A stretch of DNA of 64,000 nucleotides from CAVPDG01 sp963702535 (GTDB taxonomy: Bacteria; Chloroflexota; Anaerolineae; Anaerolineales; UBA4823). Location of the stretch: the NCBI GenBank assembly GCA_963702535.1, contig CAVPDG010000016.1:62001-126000 (forward strand), read 5' to 3'. Under the pieces are notes generated by a model that saw nothing but the letters and a program-made list of their open reading frames with translations, searched no databases and was not told where the DNA came from. Shown here piece after piece: positions 1 through 8,613 of this stretch (position 1 is its first letter; each line of letters opens with the position of its first letter). The position numbers were made by a program, and so were the translations under genes.

Positions 1-64
1 CTCGTACAGGGGGTACAGCTCGTGCTGCGAGCGATCCATCTCGCTGCTCATCGCAATGGGATTG

Positions 65-883
65 TCACCTCACCGCAACCGCCCCCAGCAAGAAATCGTG
101 CACATCCTGCTCGAACCGCTTCCCCGAAGCCGGGTGCCCCATCCCCTCGTAAAGGATCAGCTTCGCATGGGGGATGCCTGCCGCCGTCTCGCGGAACAGA
201 TTCTCTGTATAGAATGGGTCCTCCACGCCGGCAATCACCAACGTCGGCGCCTGGATTTCCCCCAGCCGGTCTCTAAAGTTATGCCTGTCTTCGGCTTCTA
301 CCGTCACCACCAGGTCATTCGGGTCTTTTGGCGCAGTCAGCCCTCCCATCATAAGCGCCGCCAGCCAGACGACCGGCTTGGACAGTATTTTCTTGTACCC
401 CGATTGGGGGAAAACACTGCCTATCAGCAGCACATACGCCTGGATCCATTTGCGCTCCTGCGCCAGGCGCGCCACCTGCATTTGCAAGGCTTTCGCCTCC
501 TCGCTCAGTGTGTGCGCGCTCGAATGGATCACCAGCTTCCGCACCAAATCGGGGTGGTCGGCGGCAAAGTGCTGGGCGATCGATCCACCCGTCGAGACGC
601 CGATTACATCCACCGCGCCGCCGAACTCCTCCCGGATCATCCGGGCGTAGGCATCAGCCATGTCTTTCATACTGGTACCCTGCGGCAGACCGGGCTTGCG
701 CAGCACCACATGGATCGTGTACTCGTCCGCCAGGAACTTATACATCGATGACATCATGCCCGCCGGCGGCTTGTTCTCGAACATCAACCCCTGGAAGACG
801 ACCAACGGGCGCGGTCCGTGGCCCAGGCGGCAGTAAGGTATGCCACAGTTGAGATACCCCGCCTTTGTTTTTTCATTCGCCAT
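65..883 (-). CDS. Alpha/beta-hydrolase fold protein
   Basis: A 272-residue protein of the alpha/beta-hydrolase superfamily, probably a cytoplasmic esterase or similar hydrolase; the substrate cannot be told. The nucleophile elbow GVSTGGS puts the serine near residue 97. The expected acid is in GVEDPF (about residue 222) and the histidine in EGMGHPA near the C-terminus, so the triad looks complete. I chose the ATG at 883 because a GAGGTG ribosome-binding site lies just upstream; a longer reading from 934 has no such site and its first 17 residues look non-coding. No signal peptide. It stands alone, converging with nothing obvious on its 3' side. Confidence 0.85.
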   Translation of the reverse strand: MANEKTKAGYLNCGIPYCRLGHGPRPLVVFQGLMFENKPPAGMMSSMYKFLADEYTIHVVLRKPGLPQGTSMKDMADAYARMIREEFGGAVDVIGVSTGGSIAQHFAADHPDLVRKLVIHSSAHTLSEEAKALQMQVARLAQERKWIQAYVLLIGSVFPQSGYKKILSKPVVWLAALMMGGLTAPKDPNDLVVTVEAEDRHNFRDRLGEIQAPTLVIAGVEDPFYTENLFRETAAGIPHAKLILYEGMGHPASGKRFEQDVHDFLLGAVAVR

Positions 884-950
884 GATGCACCTCGTTTGGC
901 TGTTACCGGGCAGCCTCTCTAATTCTACACTCAATCACCATAAAAGACTA

Positions 951-976
951 CAGCGGCGAACCATCGTTCGCCGCTG
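951..976 (-). terminator. Hairpin terminator downstream of the MerR gene
   Basis: An 11-bp perfect stem (951-961 with 966-976, loop CATC) lies between the MerR-type gene and the hydrolase. Read on the minus strand it is followed by a short T-rich stretch (TCTTTTA), so it probably ends the regulator transcript. The T-tract is weak, so efficiency is uncertain. Confidence 0.6.
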
Positions 977-1018
977 CACAATTACGCAGAACTCCCCGGA
1001 CATGGGGTTTCGCAAATT

Positions 1019-1853
1019 CTAACTCTTCATCACCGGGAACTGCACCTCCGTCACGGTGTCCTGATCCACCTGGCTCACCCCGTCCCCGGCTGGCGCCGCC
1101 TCGCGCAGATACACCTCCCGCGCCGGTCCGCAGATGCGGTAGCCGTTCTGCTCGATCCAGCGTCCCAGCGCCTGGTACGCTTCGTTGATCGTGACGAACG
1201 CCCCGTGATGGATCGTACATGCCATTGCCTCCACTCTTGGCAGCGAGTGCGCCTTCACCCGCCCCGTTTCAGGCAGGGCGCCTTGCACCGGGATGCACAC
1301 CTCCACATCCCAGTCCTTCTCCTTGTACTCATCGTCGTAATACAGCGTCAGGCACGGCGCTTCCGACGTGCGTACGCGCTGCTGGGCGAGGGTTGCGCCC
1401 AGCTCCTCCCACAGCTTGCCCTGCTCGGGCGGCGTGGGCACAATATCCCGGATTGAAGCCACCTTCATTGCCTCAACCGGCTTGATAACGACCTCGTATT
1501 TGGACATGGGTTCCTCCAGTTGGATCTGCCTCAGCCGCCTCTCGACCCGCTCCAGGCGCTGCGTCTCCTCCCGCACCCGCTCCCGGATCTCCACCTGTCG
1601 CAGCTTCAGCATCCCGCGCGATCTGCTCGGGGGTCAGGTCGTCTGCCAGGAGCTGGCCGATCTCCTGCAGCGAGAATCCCATGTCCTTGAGCGCCAGGAT
1701 GCGGTTCAGTCTTTGAAGTTGCGCCAGCTCGTAATAGCGGTAGCCGGTGACAGGATCGACTTCGATGGGCTTGAGCAGGTCCACCTCGTCATAGTAGCGC
1801 AGCGCCTTGACCGAGACACGGCTGAGTTTTGAGAAGTCTCCGATCCGGATCAT
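1019..1853 (-). CDS. MerR-family regulator with GyrI-like effector domain (frameshifted)
   Basis: A transcription activator of the BmrR/BltR kind. The N-terminal winged helix begins IGDFSKLSRVSVKALRYYDE and continues to about residue 75 with the usual ITGYRYY-like element (VTGYRYYELAQL). A coiled linker (about 80-120) leads to a GyrI-like small-molecule-binding domain starting near MSKYEVVIKPVEAMKVASI. The two halves are in different frames; they join cleanly near 1612 in the linker, so one base is missing or extra there. Start ATG 1853 has GGAGG upstream. The gene has its own MerR-type promoter, which suggests autoregulation by a lipophilic or drug-like ligand. The ligand is unknown. Confidence 0.85.
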
Positions 1854-1873
1854 CGTAGAAGCCTCCACATCCA

Positions 1874-1904
1874 TTTATACAGCCTCCAGCAAGGGGAGAG
1901 TCAA
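1874..1904 (-). promoter_or_regulatory. MerR-type promoter/operator with 19-bp spacer
   Basis: On the minus strand: -35 TTGACT (1899-1904), a 19-nt spacer (1880-1898) and -10 TATAAA (1874-1879). The spacer contains the dyad CTCCCCTTGCTGGAG. Overlong 19-bp spacers with a central CTCC/GGAG dyad are the hallmark of MerR-family operators, where the bound activator twists the DNA. It lies just upstream of the MerR-type gene, so it is almost certainly that regulator's own operator. Confidence 0.85.
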
Positions 1905-1922
1905 GAGGCAATTCTGCTAATT

Positions 1923-2269
1923 TCAACCCCCTGGATCGTCCTTCAACCGCGCCACCCAGCGCGCCCCCGCCTCCTCAATAGCCACCACCCCTGCGTGGTC
2001 GTTTCATCCACGGCGAGATACTCCCGCTCCTCCGCTTCTACGTTCAGGTGAGGCGCCACCTGGCGCATGGTATCTCCCGCCCGCAGCCCGTGCGCCACCT
2101 GCATGATCGCCTCGATATCCAGCCCGTGCCGCTCCGCCCAGGCTTGCCAGTGGCGCGTGATGGATTGCGACGAATCGATCAGCACCCCGTCCAGGTCGAA
2201 CAGCAACGCCGTGCATTCCAGCTGGTTATTCTCCAAGAGTTTCTCTCTTTCATCCAAACATCTCGACAT
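1923..2269 (-). pseudogene. HAD-family phosphatase remnant
   Basis: The N-terminal part of a HAD-like sugar-phosphatase is clear: FDLDGVLIDSS carries the catalytic Asp pair, followed by a cap-like helix (RHWQAWAERHGLDIEAI). After about 90 residues the reading frame is lost; one base over, a typical HAD C-terminus (VVAIEEAGARWVARLKDD) runs to a stop at 1923. Some 100 residues of the expected core, including the lysine and second acidic motifs, are absent. So this is an internal deletion plus a frameshift, not a simple sequencing slip. Presumed inactive. Confidence 0.75.
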
Positions 2270-2388
2270 ACCTGTCGCCCATTATCGCGCGCTTCTCCTT
2301 GCGCGGAGGAGTATCTTGGCGGTCTGGATCGACGCAAATTTCCCGCCCCGGCGCGCCAACCCGGAGAAACGGCGCGATAATAGAGTCT

Positions 2389-2760
2389 ATGAAACCCAAA
2401 ATTGACAAGACCAAGTTTGGCGCCATCACCATCGCCGGCAAAAAATACGAAAACGATGTGATCATCCGGCTGGATGGCAGCGTCAAGAAACGCAAGAAGA
2501 AGCTCTCCAAAGCCGTTTACGGCGACTCGCACACCATCTCGCTGGACGAAGCGCGGTACGTCTACGACCCGGGCGCCAGGCGGCTCATCCTCGGCTCCGG
2601 TCAAACGGGCGTCGCCCGCCTCTCAGACGAAGCCGCCGCCTTCCTGGCGGAGCAGGGCTGCGCGGTGGATCTGCTGCCCACACCCGTGGCGATCAAATTG
2701 TGGAACGATGTCAAAGGAGATGTGATCGCGCTGATTCCACGTGACTTGCTGACAGGCTGA
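2389..2760 (+). CDS. Mth938-like (DUF498) domain protein
   Basis: A 123-residue soluble protein matching the Mth938-like/NDUFAF3 fold family: the sequence opens with a lysine-rich strand (AGKKYENDVIIRLDGSV), then ILGSGQTG and a C-terminal AVDLLPTPVAIKLWNDVKGD, as is usual for the family. The family has no agreed bacterial function. The ATG at 2389 has no ribosome-binding site but sits 7 nt after a GATAAT -10-like hexamer (2376-2381), so its mRNA may be leaderless. It runs to within a base of the DUF998 fragment on the other strand. Confidence 0.8.
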   Translation: MKPKIDKTKFGAITIAGKKYENDVIIRLDGSVKKRKKKLSKAVYGDSHTISLDEARYVYDPGARRLILGSGQTGVARLSDEAAAFLAEQGCAVDLLPTPVAIKLWNDVKGDVIALIPRDLLTG

Positions 2761-2925
2761 TTACTGCTTTTCCCCCGTCCCCAGGTATAGCAGCCAGGCG
2801 AACCCCACGATCCACAGCACCCGCTGCAGGATGCCCCCGATCGCCGGCAGTGTCCCGAACAGCAGCGAGATCCCCGTGATCAGCGCCAGTGCGATCCAGT
2901 GCACGATCCGCCGCCGGGGCCGGTG
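2761..2925 (-). pseudogene. 3' fragment of a DUF998 membrane-protein gene (partial duplicate)
   Basis: About 150 bp almost identical to the 3' end of the intact DUF998 gene at 5696-6256. It encodes the last two membrane helices (IVHWIALALITGISLLFG, then WIVGFAWLLYLGTGEK) but no start or N-terminal part. Together with the full copy it flanks the beta-helix gene as a direct repeat, suggesting a duplication or insertion through the 3' end of the ancestral gene. Confidence 0.85.
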
Positions 2926-3016
2926 AATTCCAGGTTCTCGATGGCCTCCTTCGGAGCCGGGTGGCGAGCACAAGCCCGCACAAGGGCTCTCAGCAACCTC
3001 ACTGCCGCTTGCGGCT

Positions 3017-5232
3017 CTATCTCATCACCATCGGCATGCTATAGCGATATTTCTCCGCCCACAGATTCAGTCCATTCCCCAGGTAGTACCACACCCAGAT
3101 GACATCATCAACGGGTGCGACGTGTACGGGTGAATAATTGCCGCTCCGGGTGGTATACGTAAGCAGGAGGTAGTGGTCGCCAACCTGCGGCGTGTATCCG
3201 CCGCTGAAGGTGACGTTGAGCTCGCCAGCCAGATCTGCTTGCGTGGTCACGATACGGCAGTAGTTGGTAAAAGGGGTTTCCCCGCTGATACCCAGGTTGG
3301 TGATCCCGCTGGAGCTCTGCGTAAAGGTATGGATATTGAATTCCCCAGTAGTGAGGTTCAGGGTTCCGGCATTGTTGAACTCGCCGTTCCCGTAGGTGAT
3401 GTCCGGCCCGGAGGACTGTACGGTGAAGGTGGCGCCTGATTGGTTGTTGAACACCGAGGTAGCAGTCTGGAAATATAGGAAGCCAGCGCCGGTCCGGTTC
3501 CAGGTAGCGGTCCCGGCGTTGTTGAAGGTGCGACCGTTGAGCACGATGGTGCTGGTGCCGGTGAAGTTGGCCGCGCTGTTGGCGGTGGTCGATCCGCTTC
3601 CGGACATTGTCCCGGCCGACCAGTTGATCGTGCCGGCAGTCAGGTCGCCGGGGCCGGTCAAGAGCCCAAGCGCCAGGTTGAGGGTGCCGATGTTGGCGGT
3701 CGTTGCATCGGTGCTCAGGTTCAGCGTGCCGTTACTGATAAGAGTGATGGCGCCGGGAAACGTAAGTGTGCCGTCGAGATTGATCGGGGCGGAAGCCTCG
3801 ATCGACCTTGGCCCGTGCCGGTGATGTCGCCTGTCAGGTTGTGCGCGTTGCCGATCAGCCGCAGGGTGGCGCCGGGATGGATATGGTAGGCCCCGCTGCT
3901 GGCGGGGGTGTCGAAGCTGTTGTTGATCACCAGCTTACCGGCCTCGACTTCGACGATGCCCGTAGCGGCGTTGACAAATCGACTGCTGATCTGGACGTCG
4001 CTGACCGGGCCGCTCTTGGTGAGCTTTCCCGCATTATGGATCTCTCCATTGCCCAACATGAAGTTTAGCGCAGAGTCCTGGATGGTGAAGCTAGCGCCCG
4101 CCTGGTTGTTGAACACACTCGCCGTCGTTTGCATATTCAGGTAATTGGTTTTATTCCAGGTGGCATTCCCGGCGTTGTTAAGGGTGCGGCTGCTGAGGAG
4201 GAGCTGGGTGGAACCGGTGAAGTTGAGGACAGCGGCGGCGGTGGTCGCACCGCCTCCGGACATCTCTCCAGCCGACCAGTTGATCGTGTTGGCGGTCAGA
4301 TCGCCGGGGCCGATCAATTTTCCACCGGACAGGTCCAGGGTACCGACGTTGGCGGTGGTGGAGGCGGTGCTCAGCGTAAATATGCCGTTACCGGGGAGCT
4401 TGAGGTTGCCATCCGGAAATGTAAACGTGCCGTCAAGAGACACTCCGGTTACGATCTCGAGCGTGCCACCGCCCGTGGCGACGATATTGCCGGTCAGATT
4501 GTGGCCCACACCGCCCAGATGCAGGGTGGCGTCGACGAGGACATGATAGCCGCCGTTGCTGGTGGTAATGACGTTACCATTGAGGATCTGCAGTGTGCCG
4601 GAATCAACTTCGATGACGCCGGTGCTGGCGTTGACGAAATTTGCGCCGATCTGAATGGTTTCTTCTGGGCTGTCCTTGATAACCCGGCCTTCGTTGTTGA
4701 ATATTCCAGGGCCGCTTACAACTCTTAATAAATTGGAGGACTGGATGGTGAAGGTGCCCAGGTTGTTGAATTCGGTCTCAGCCGTAGAAAGATACAGGAA
4801 ACCTGTGCCGCCGGGCCAATTCAAGGTCGCATTGCCGACATTGTTGAAGGTGCGGTCCATGAGGACGAGATAGTTATAACCGGTCAGGTTTGCTTCGTTG
4901 GTGGCGGTGGTCGAGCCGCTGCCCGACATCGTCCCGCCGGTCCAGGTGACCGTTTCGGCGGTCAGGTTTCCCTCGCCGGTCAGCGTACCTGTGCCTGACA
5001 GGGTCAGGCTCGTTACGCGGGCGCTCTCGTTCAGGCTGACCGTGCCCGCGGAGATGTAAACATCATCATCCTGATCGGGCACCTCATCGCAGTCCCATTT
5101 AGCCTTTTCGCTCCAGTTACCGGTGGTGCCGTCCCAGGCGCAGCTCACGGCCTGCGCTTTGAGAGCAGGTGAGAGGATCAGGAAGGCCGTCAGAAAAGCC
5201 AGGATGGTTATGGTTCGCGTGATGGGTTTCAT
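3017..5232 (-). CDS. Secreted beta-helix repeat protein (frameshifted)
   Basis: About 738 residues with an N-terminal signal peptide (basic MKPITRT, hydrophobic ILAFLTAFLILSPALKAQA) followed by a Cys-Trp segment and three tandem units of roughly 210-220 residues. Each unit carries a variant of GPGDLTANTINWSAGTMSGSGSTT, then a RTFNNAGNATW and an FNNQ(A/S)GA.FTIQ strand ladder, the pattern of right-handed parallel beta-helix passenger domains. No outer-membrane barrel or LPXTG motif is visible. The third unit is in another frame; the shift is near 3805. A good AAGGAG site precedes the ATG at 5232. Likely an extracellular or surface protein; the ligand is unknown. It lies between a partial and a full DUF998 copy. 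Confidence 0.8.
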
Positions 5233-5695
5233 GGTTCAATCTCCTTAAGGTGCCGCAGTCCCTGAAATTGCGCGCAGTGGCGTGACGATCGGAGTTGGTG
5301 CCCTGCTGGGCGCGACGCGGGTGGCGTAAATGGGTGCGCGGGCCGATATCAGCTTGAGCTGGGGAGTTGTCAAGCCAGGAGAAGTATTGGAGATGTGTTC
5401 CAGTCTGGGGCGCGCCCCTATGAAGCGTCAGATGCGCCAGCAGGGACTGCAGGTACAGCGCATCGACGTCCATGTCGGGCACTTCATCAAGTATGGGGCG
5501 AAAATCCCCCGGCAGCGAAACTTTCAACGCTGAGGGCTGGTTCTACCACTACGGGTGCCAGGCTAGAACGCAGCCGCTTGGTTTCAGTATACTACAACTG
5601 GAGACAATAAGACCCCAATTTTTAACGCCAAAATCGGGTTACAGGTTTTTACAAGACTGGGTTCCAGGCTGATTTGATGAGGCTCTAGAACCCAT
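5233..5695. other. Intergenic region without a recognised gene
   Basis: This 463-bp stretch upstream of the beta-helix gene holds no recognisable domain. One minus-strand reading frame (start 5527) is open through the region and into the signal-peptide codons of the next gene, but only its first 60 residues have protein-like composition and they match nothing I know. I see no clear terminator or repeat. Confidence 0.5.
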
Positions 5696-6256
5696 CTACG
5701 TTTCGCCCGTCCCCAGGTATAGCAGCCAGGCGAAACCCACGATCCACAGCACCCGCTGCAGGATGCCCCCGATCGCCGGCAGTGTCCCGAAAGCCAGCGA
5801 TATCCCCGTGATCAGCGCCAGTGCGATCCAGTGCACGATCCGCCGCCGCGGCGGTGTATCGGTCAGCGCGTAGAGCAGCGTCGCCAGCGTCAGCATGGCG
5901 CCCGCCGCCGTGGCGCAGATCGAGTGCAGGCGCGCCTCCTGGGGCGAGTAAGGCACGCCCTCGATAAACGGCTCGGTTGAAAAGATGCCCGAGAGCAGGA
6001 TCGCCAGCCCGTATATCATAATCGGCGCTTCCCGGTACCACAGGCGTGGCTTCAGCCGCATGCGCCACGCGCCCGTCGCCAGCACCAGCGCCCCAAAGCC
6101 AATGAAGCCCAGGCGCATGATCCACGCCGCGGGATACGCCTGCGCCCCGAGCTGGCTGATGCTGTGCACCTGCCAGTTGTAAACCGCCGGCGCCGCCAGG
6201 TGCGCGGCTACCAGGCAGACGAGGATGTAGGCAATGGCGAGGTTGTAGGTTTTCAT
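5696..6256 (-). CDS. DUF998 family integral membrane protein
   Basis: 186 residues with about six predicted membrane helices. The motif HSISQLGAQAYPAAW near residue 30 is the diagnostic N-terminal signature of the DUF998 family, whose function is unknown. The ATG at 6256 (MKTYNLAIAYIL) begins directly with the first helix. Two damaged relatives lie nearby: a 3' fragment at 2761-2925 and a decayed copy at 6530-6760. This is the only intact one. Confidence 0.85.
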   Translation of the reverse strand: MKTYNLAIAYILVCLVAAHLAAPAVYNWQVHSISQLGAQAYPAAWIMRLGFIGFGALVLATGAWRMRLKPRLWYREAPIMIYGLAILLSGIFSTEPFIEGVPYSPQEARLHSICATAAGAMLTLATLLYALTDTPPRRRIVHWIALALITGISLAFGTLPAIGGILQRVLWIVGFAWLLYLGTGET

Positions 6257-6529
6257 GGCACGCCCATTCTCTTCAGAGTTTGCAACGCAGGATGCCACTC
6301 GGCCGGTGTGTTGGCTAGTCCCATCTGTTAGAGAAACCCCGCTCAGCCTGTATTACCCTGGAGATAGAACCAACCTGGCAAACACAATCGCCATACCCGT
6401 CACAATTGCCGGGATGAGCGATAGGACATTACAGGCCCAGCGGGCCGGAAGATCAGCAGAAGCAGCCTCCTGGAGCGATAAGCCACGTCGATTGGAAGCC
6501 GGACGTACAGAGCCGGGAACATGATCGCA

Positions 6530-6760
6530 GCCCGTATCAATCGGCGCTTCCCGGTACCACAGGCGTGGCTTCAGCCGCATCGCCACGCGCCCGTCGCCAG
6601 CACGAGGCAAAGCCTATGAAGAACAGGCCTGGTCCAAGCCTGTTGAAACGCCTGCGCCCGAGCTGGCTGATGCTCTGCACATCCAGTTGTACACCCAGAA
6701 CCCCAGGCTTCCCCCGATCAAAAGAAGATGTACAATGCCACACTGTAGGTTTCATGGCAT
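6530..6760 (-). pseudogene. Decayed DUF998 copy
   Basis: The DNA from about 6530 to 6760 follows the 5' half of the DUF998 gene at 6000-6256 base for base in long blocks, but with many small insertions, deletions and substitutions, so no frame survives. Similarity continues past the start codon into the upstream flank (the GTGTGTTG at 6796 matches 6306). It runs straight into the poly-A tract. Either a degenerating duplicate or a low-quality contig edge joined during assembly. Confidence 0.75.
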
Positions 6761-6805
6761 GATTGCTCCACCTGCAACGCCGCGGACAGCACCCCCAGTG
6801 TGTTG

Positions 6806-6843
<38 letters not shown>

Positions 6844-6917
6844 TGTGACTTTTAACCCGAGGTCGAATGGGGCGGCTTCGCCGGTCTCGTAATCTCGCTC
6901 GGACTTCTCGAACAACG

Positions 6918-7701
6918 TCAGTTGCTCGAGCTCTTGCCCTGGTGTGTGAAAAATTTGCGTGGCACCAGCCCCTGATCGCTCAAGCCCCCCGCATGGTTGA
7001 TCTTATCCTGGATCGTCGGTAGGCAGTAGTCTTCCAATTGCTCGTTGATCTGCAGGGTGTTGAATCGCAGCACGCTCCAATTGACTACTTCCAGGTCATT
7101 ATTACGCTGGTTATCCAACGGGCTGCGCTCCTTGTTGGCGTGCCATGTATCCCCGTCAGTCTCAACATCCACATTCCCCTTATTGCAGAACAAGGCAAAG
7201 TCCAGAACGTAATAGCGTTCGTGTACCTGCAATCCCCACTGCCGTTCGGCTTTGATCCTCGGCCTGATCAGCGCCCGCCATAATTTGTCCTCCAGCGGGC
7301 TATCATCGAACAGGTCGTTGAGCTCCTCCGCCAGGGAGAATTTCTCCATCGTCGTCGGGATGAACACCGATCGCCGCGGCCGCTGGCTGGGGATGGGTTC
7401 AGCGTGCTCCTCCAGGCTTTTGAGTGTGATGCGATAGTACTCTTGGTCAGACCGGGCGCTCAGCATCTCGTTGGGGAATAATTCTTTGCGCCGTACCCGC
7501 TGGATGCTCGCCACTTCCCCGTAATAGCGCACCCGATAGGCGTCTTCTTTAAATGCCTTCGGCTGGTTAAAGCCAGCCAGCGCGGAGCCAGCGCGGCGTC
7601 GTGTGCTTCACCGGTATGCGGTACCAGCCCTGATCTTGCAAGATGGCAAAATCAGAAGTTTCTTTCAGGATGGCAACAAGTACATCTCGAGTGTCTGCCA
7701 T
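6918..7701 (-). CDS. DUF559/Vsr-like nuclease-domain protein (frameshifted)
   Basis: About 260 residues after repair. The N-terminus (from ATG 7701) reads ILKETSDFAILQDQGWYRIPV, a motif shared by a family of uncharacterised bacterial proteins. The C-terminal half has YYVLDFALF, then VDVETDGDTWH and WSVLRFN, the layout of DUF559/Vsr-like PD-(D/E)XK endonucleases (Asp in LDF, Glu-x-Asp in VETDG, His after). The frame breaks near 7590. It begins 5 bases after the stop of the next gene upstream, so it is the third gene of the R-M operon. A nuclease role is inferred from motifs; the target is unknown. Confidence 0.65.
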
Positions 7702-7706
7702 ACGAC

Positions 7707-8598
7707 CTAGCGATCCAGCAGGTGGAAAGCGTTTTCATAACCCTGGTATCGCGGGTCGGTGCCCCTCGCCCCCCTTCTCGATGGCAAAGATTGATCGAAT
7801 ATTTACCGATATTCTTCCCTCCCTTATTTTGAAACGCCAGTTTCACAAGCTCCAAGGAACGAGATGACCCAATAAGTATTGACTTGTTCAGCGTAAAAGA
7901 TAAAGATATAGTTCTCTCGCGGCTTCGGGATTGTCAGTGCAGCAAACAAGCCAGCATTAGCTGCTTTGATTTCCGTAGAGCGGGCTTTGATCTGGATATC
8001 CCAATAATGTAGCTCGTTTTCTTTCTCGATGCGCACCACGCAATCGATCCCCTGGTCGTCCACCAGCGGCAGGTACACGTCGAAGCCCAATTTGAGAAGC
8101 TCGGCAATTGCCCGGAACTCCTGGCGCTTGCCAAACCCCGCCCGGTCCCGGAAGCGGCGATTAGGTAGTGATGGTTTATCCGGTGAAGGCTCTGTGGTCG
8201 CCGCTATGGGAGGCGCTGGCGGTTGTTTTGGTGGAATGCCCATCCGTCCGCCTGCGGAAGGATTCGCTGCCTTGGTTGTCCCATAGTAAAGGGTTATCAT
8301 GGGTTTGACCACATGCGTTACGCCGGGAAATTCAGCCAATATGGCAGCTACGAAGGTAGGATTGAATTTTGAATATGCCTCTTGAATGCGTATGCACGTA
8401 TGATCTCGCCCACACAGAGAAACTCATTGCAAGCTGGCTCGATCTCCTTTCGAGAGATACGGCGCTAATATTGTTCATGTGAGGGCGAATGATGACGTAT
8501 GTTTCACTAACATCCAGCACGTCAAAAGGTTTGTGGTCTGGGCGAGCATATCGAGTACGCCCTTCCAGCTTCTTGATCTCAGACGAGAAATCAGACAT
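7707..8598 (-). CDS. PD-(D/E)XK nuclease-like protein of the R-M operon (frameshifted)
   Basis: Roughly 295 residues after repair of shifts near 8452, 8390 and 7865. The first 110 residues (MSDFSSEIKKLEGRTRYARP onward) are unrecognised. After a Pro-rich linker comes a restriction-endonuclease-like fold: GKRQEFRAIAELLKLGFDVY, then DDQGIDCVVRI and WDIQIKAR, giving the E...D...(Q)xK catalytic pattern. The C-terminus SLELVKLAFQNKGGKNIGKY is typical of such domains. It starts 15 bases after the R-M stop codon and ends 5 bases before the next gene. It could be a restriction subunit, an accessory nuclease or a regulator. Confidence 0.6.
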
Positions 8599-8613
8599 GG
8601 TAAACCCGCCCTT

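Noticed and set aside
3017..5232. Beta-helix protein as a classical autotransporter
   Set aside because: The C-terminus has no outer-membrane barrel strands or terminal aromatic residue.
5117..5527. Minus-strand open frame before the beta-helix gene
   Set aside because: It runs into the signal-peptide codons in another frame and has no recognisable motif or ribosome-binding site.
2761..6760. DUF998 copies as an insertion sequence
   Set aside because: No transposase and no terminal inverted repeats; the repeated unit is a normal membrane-protein gene.
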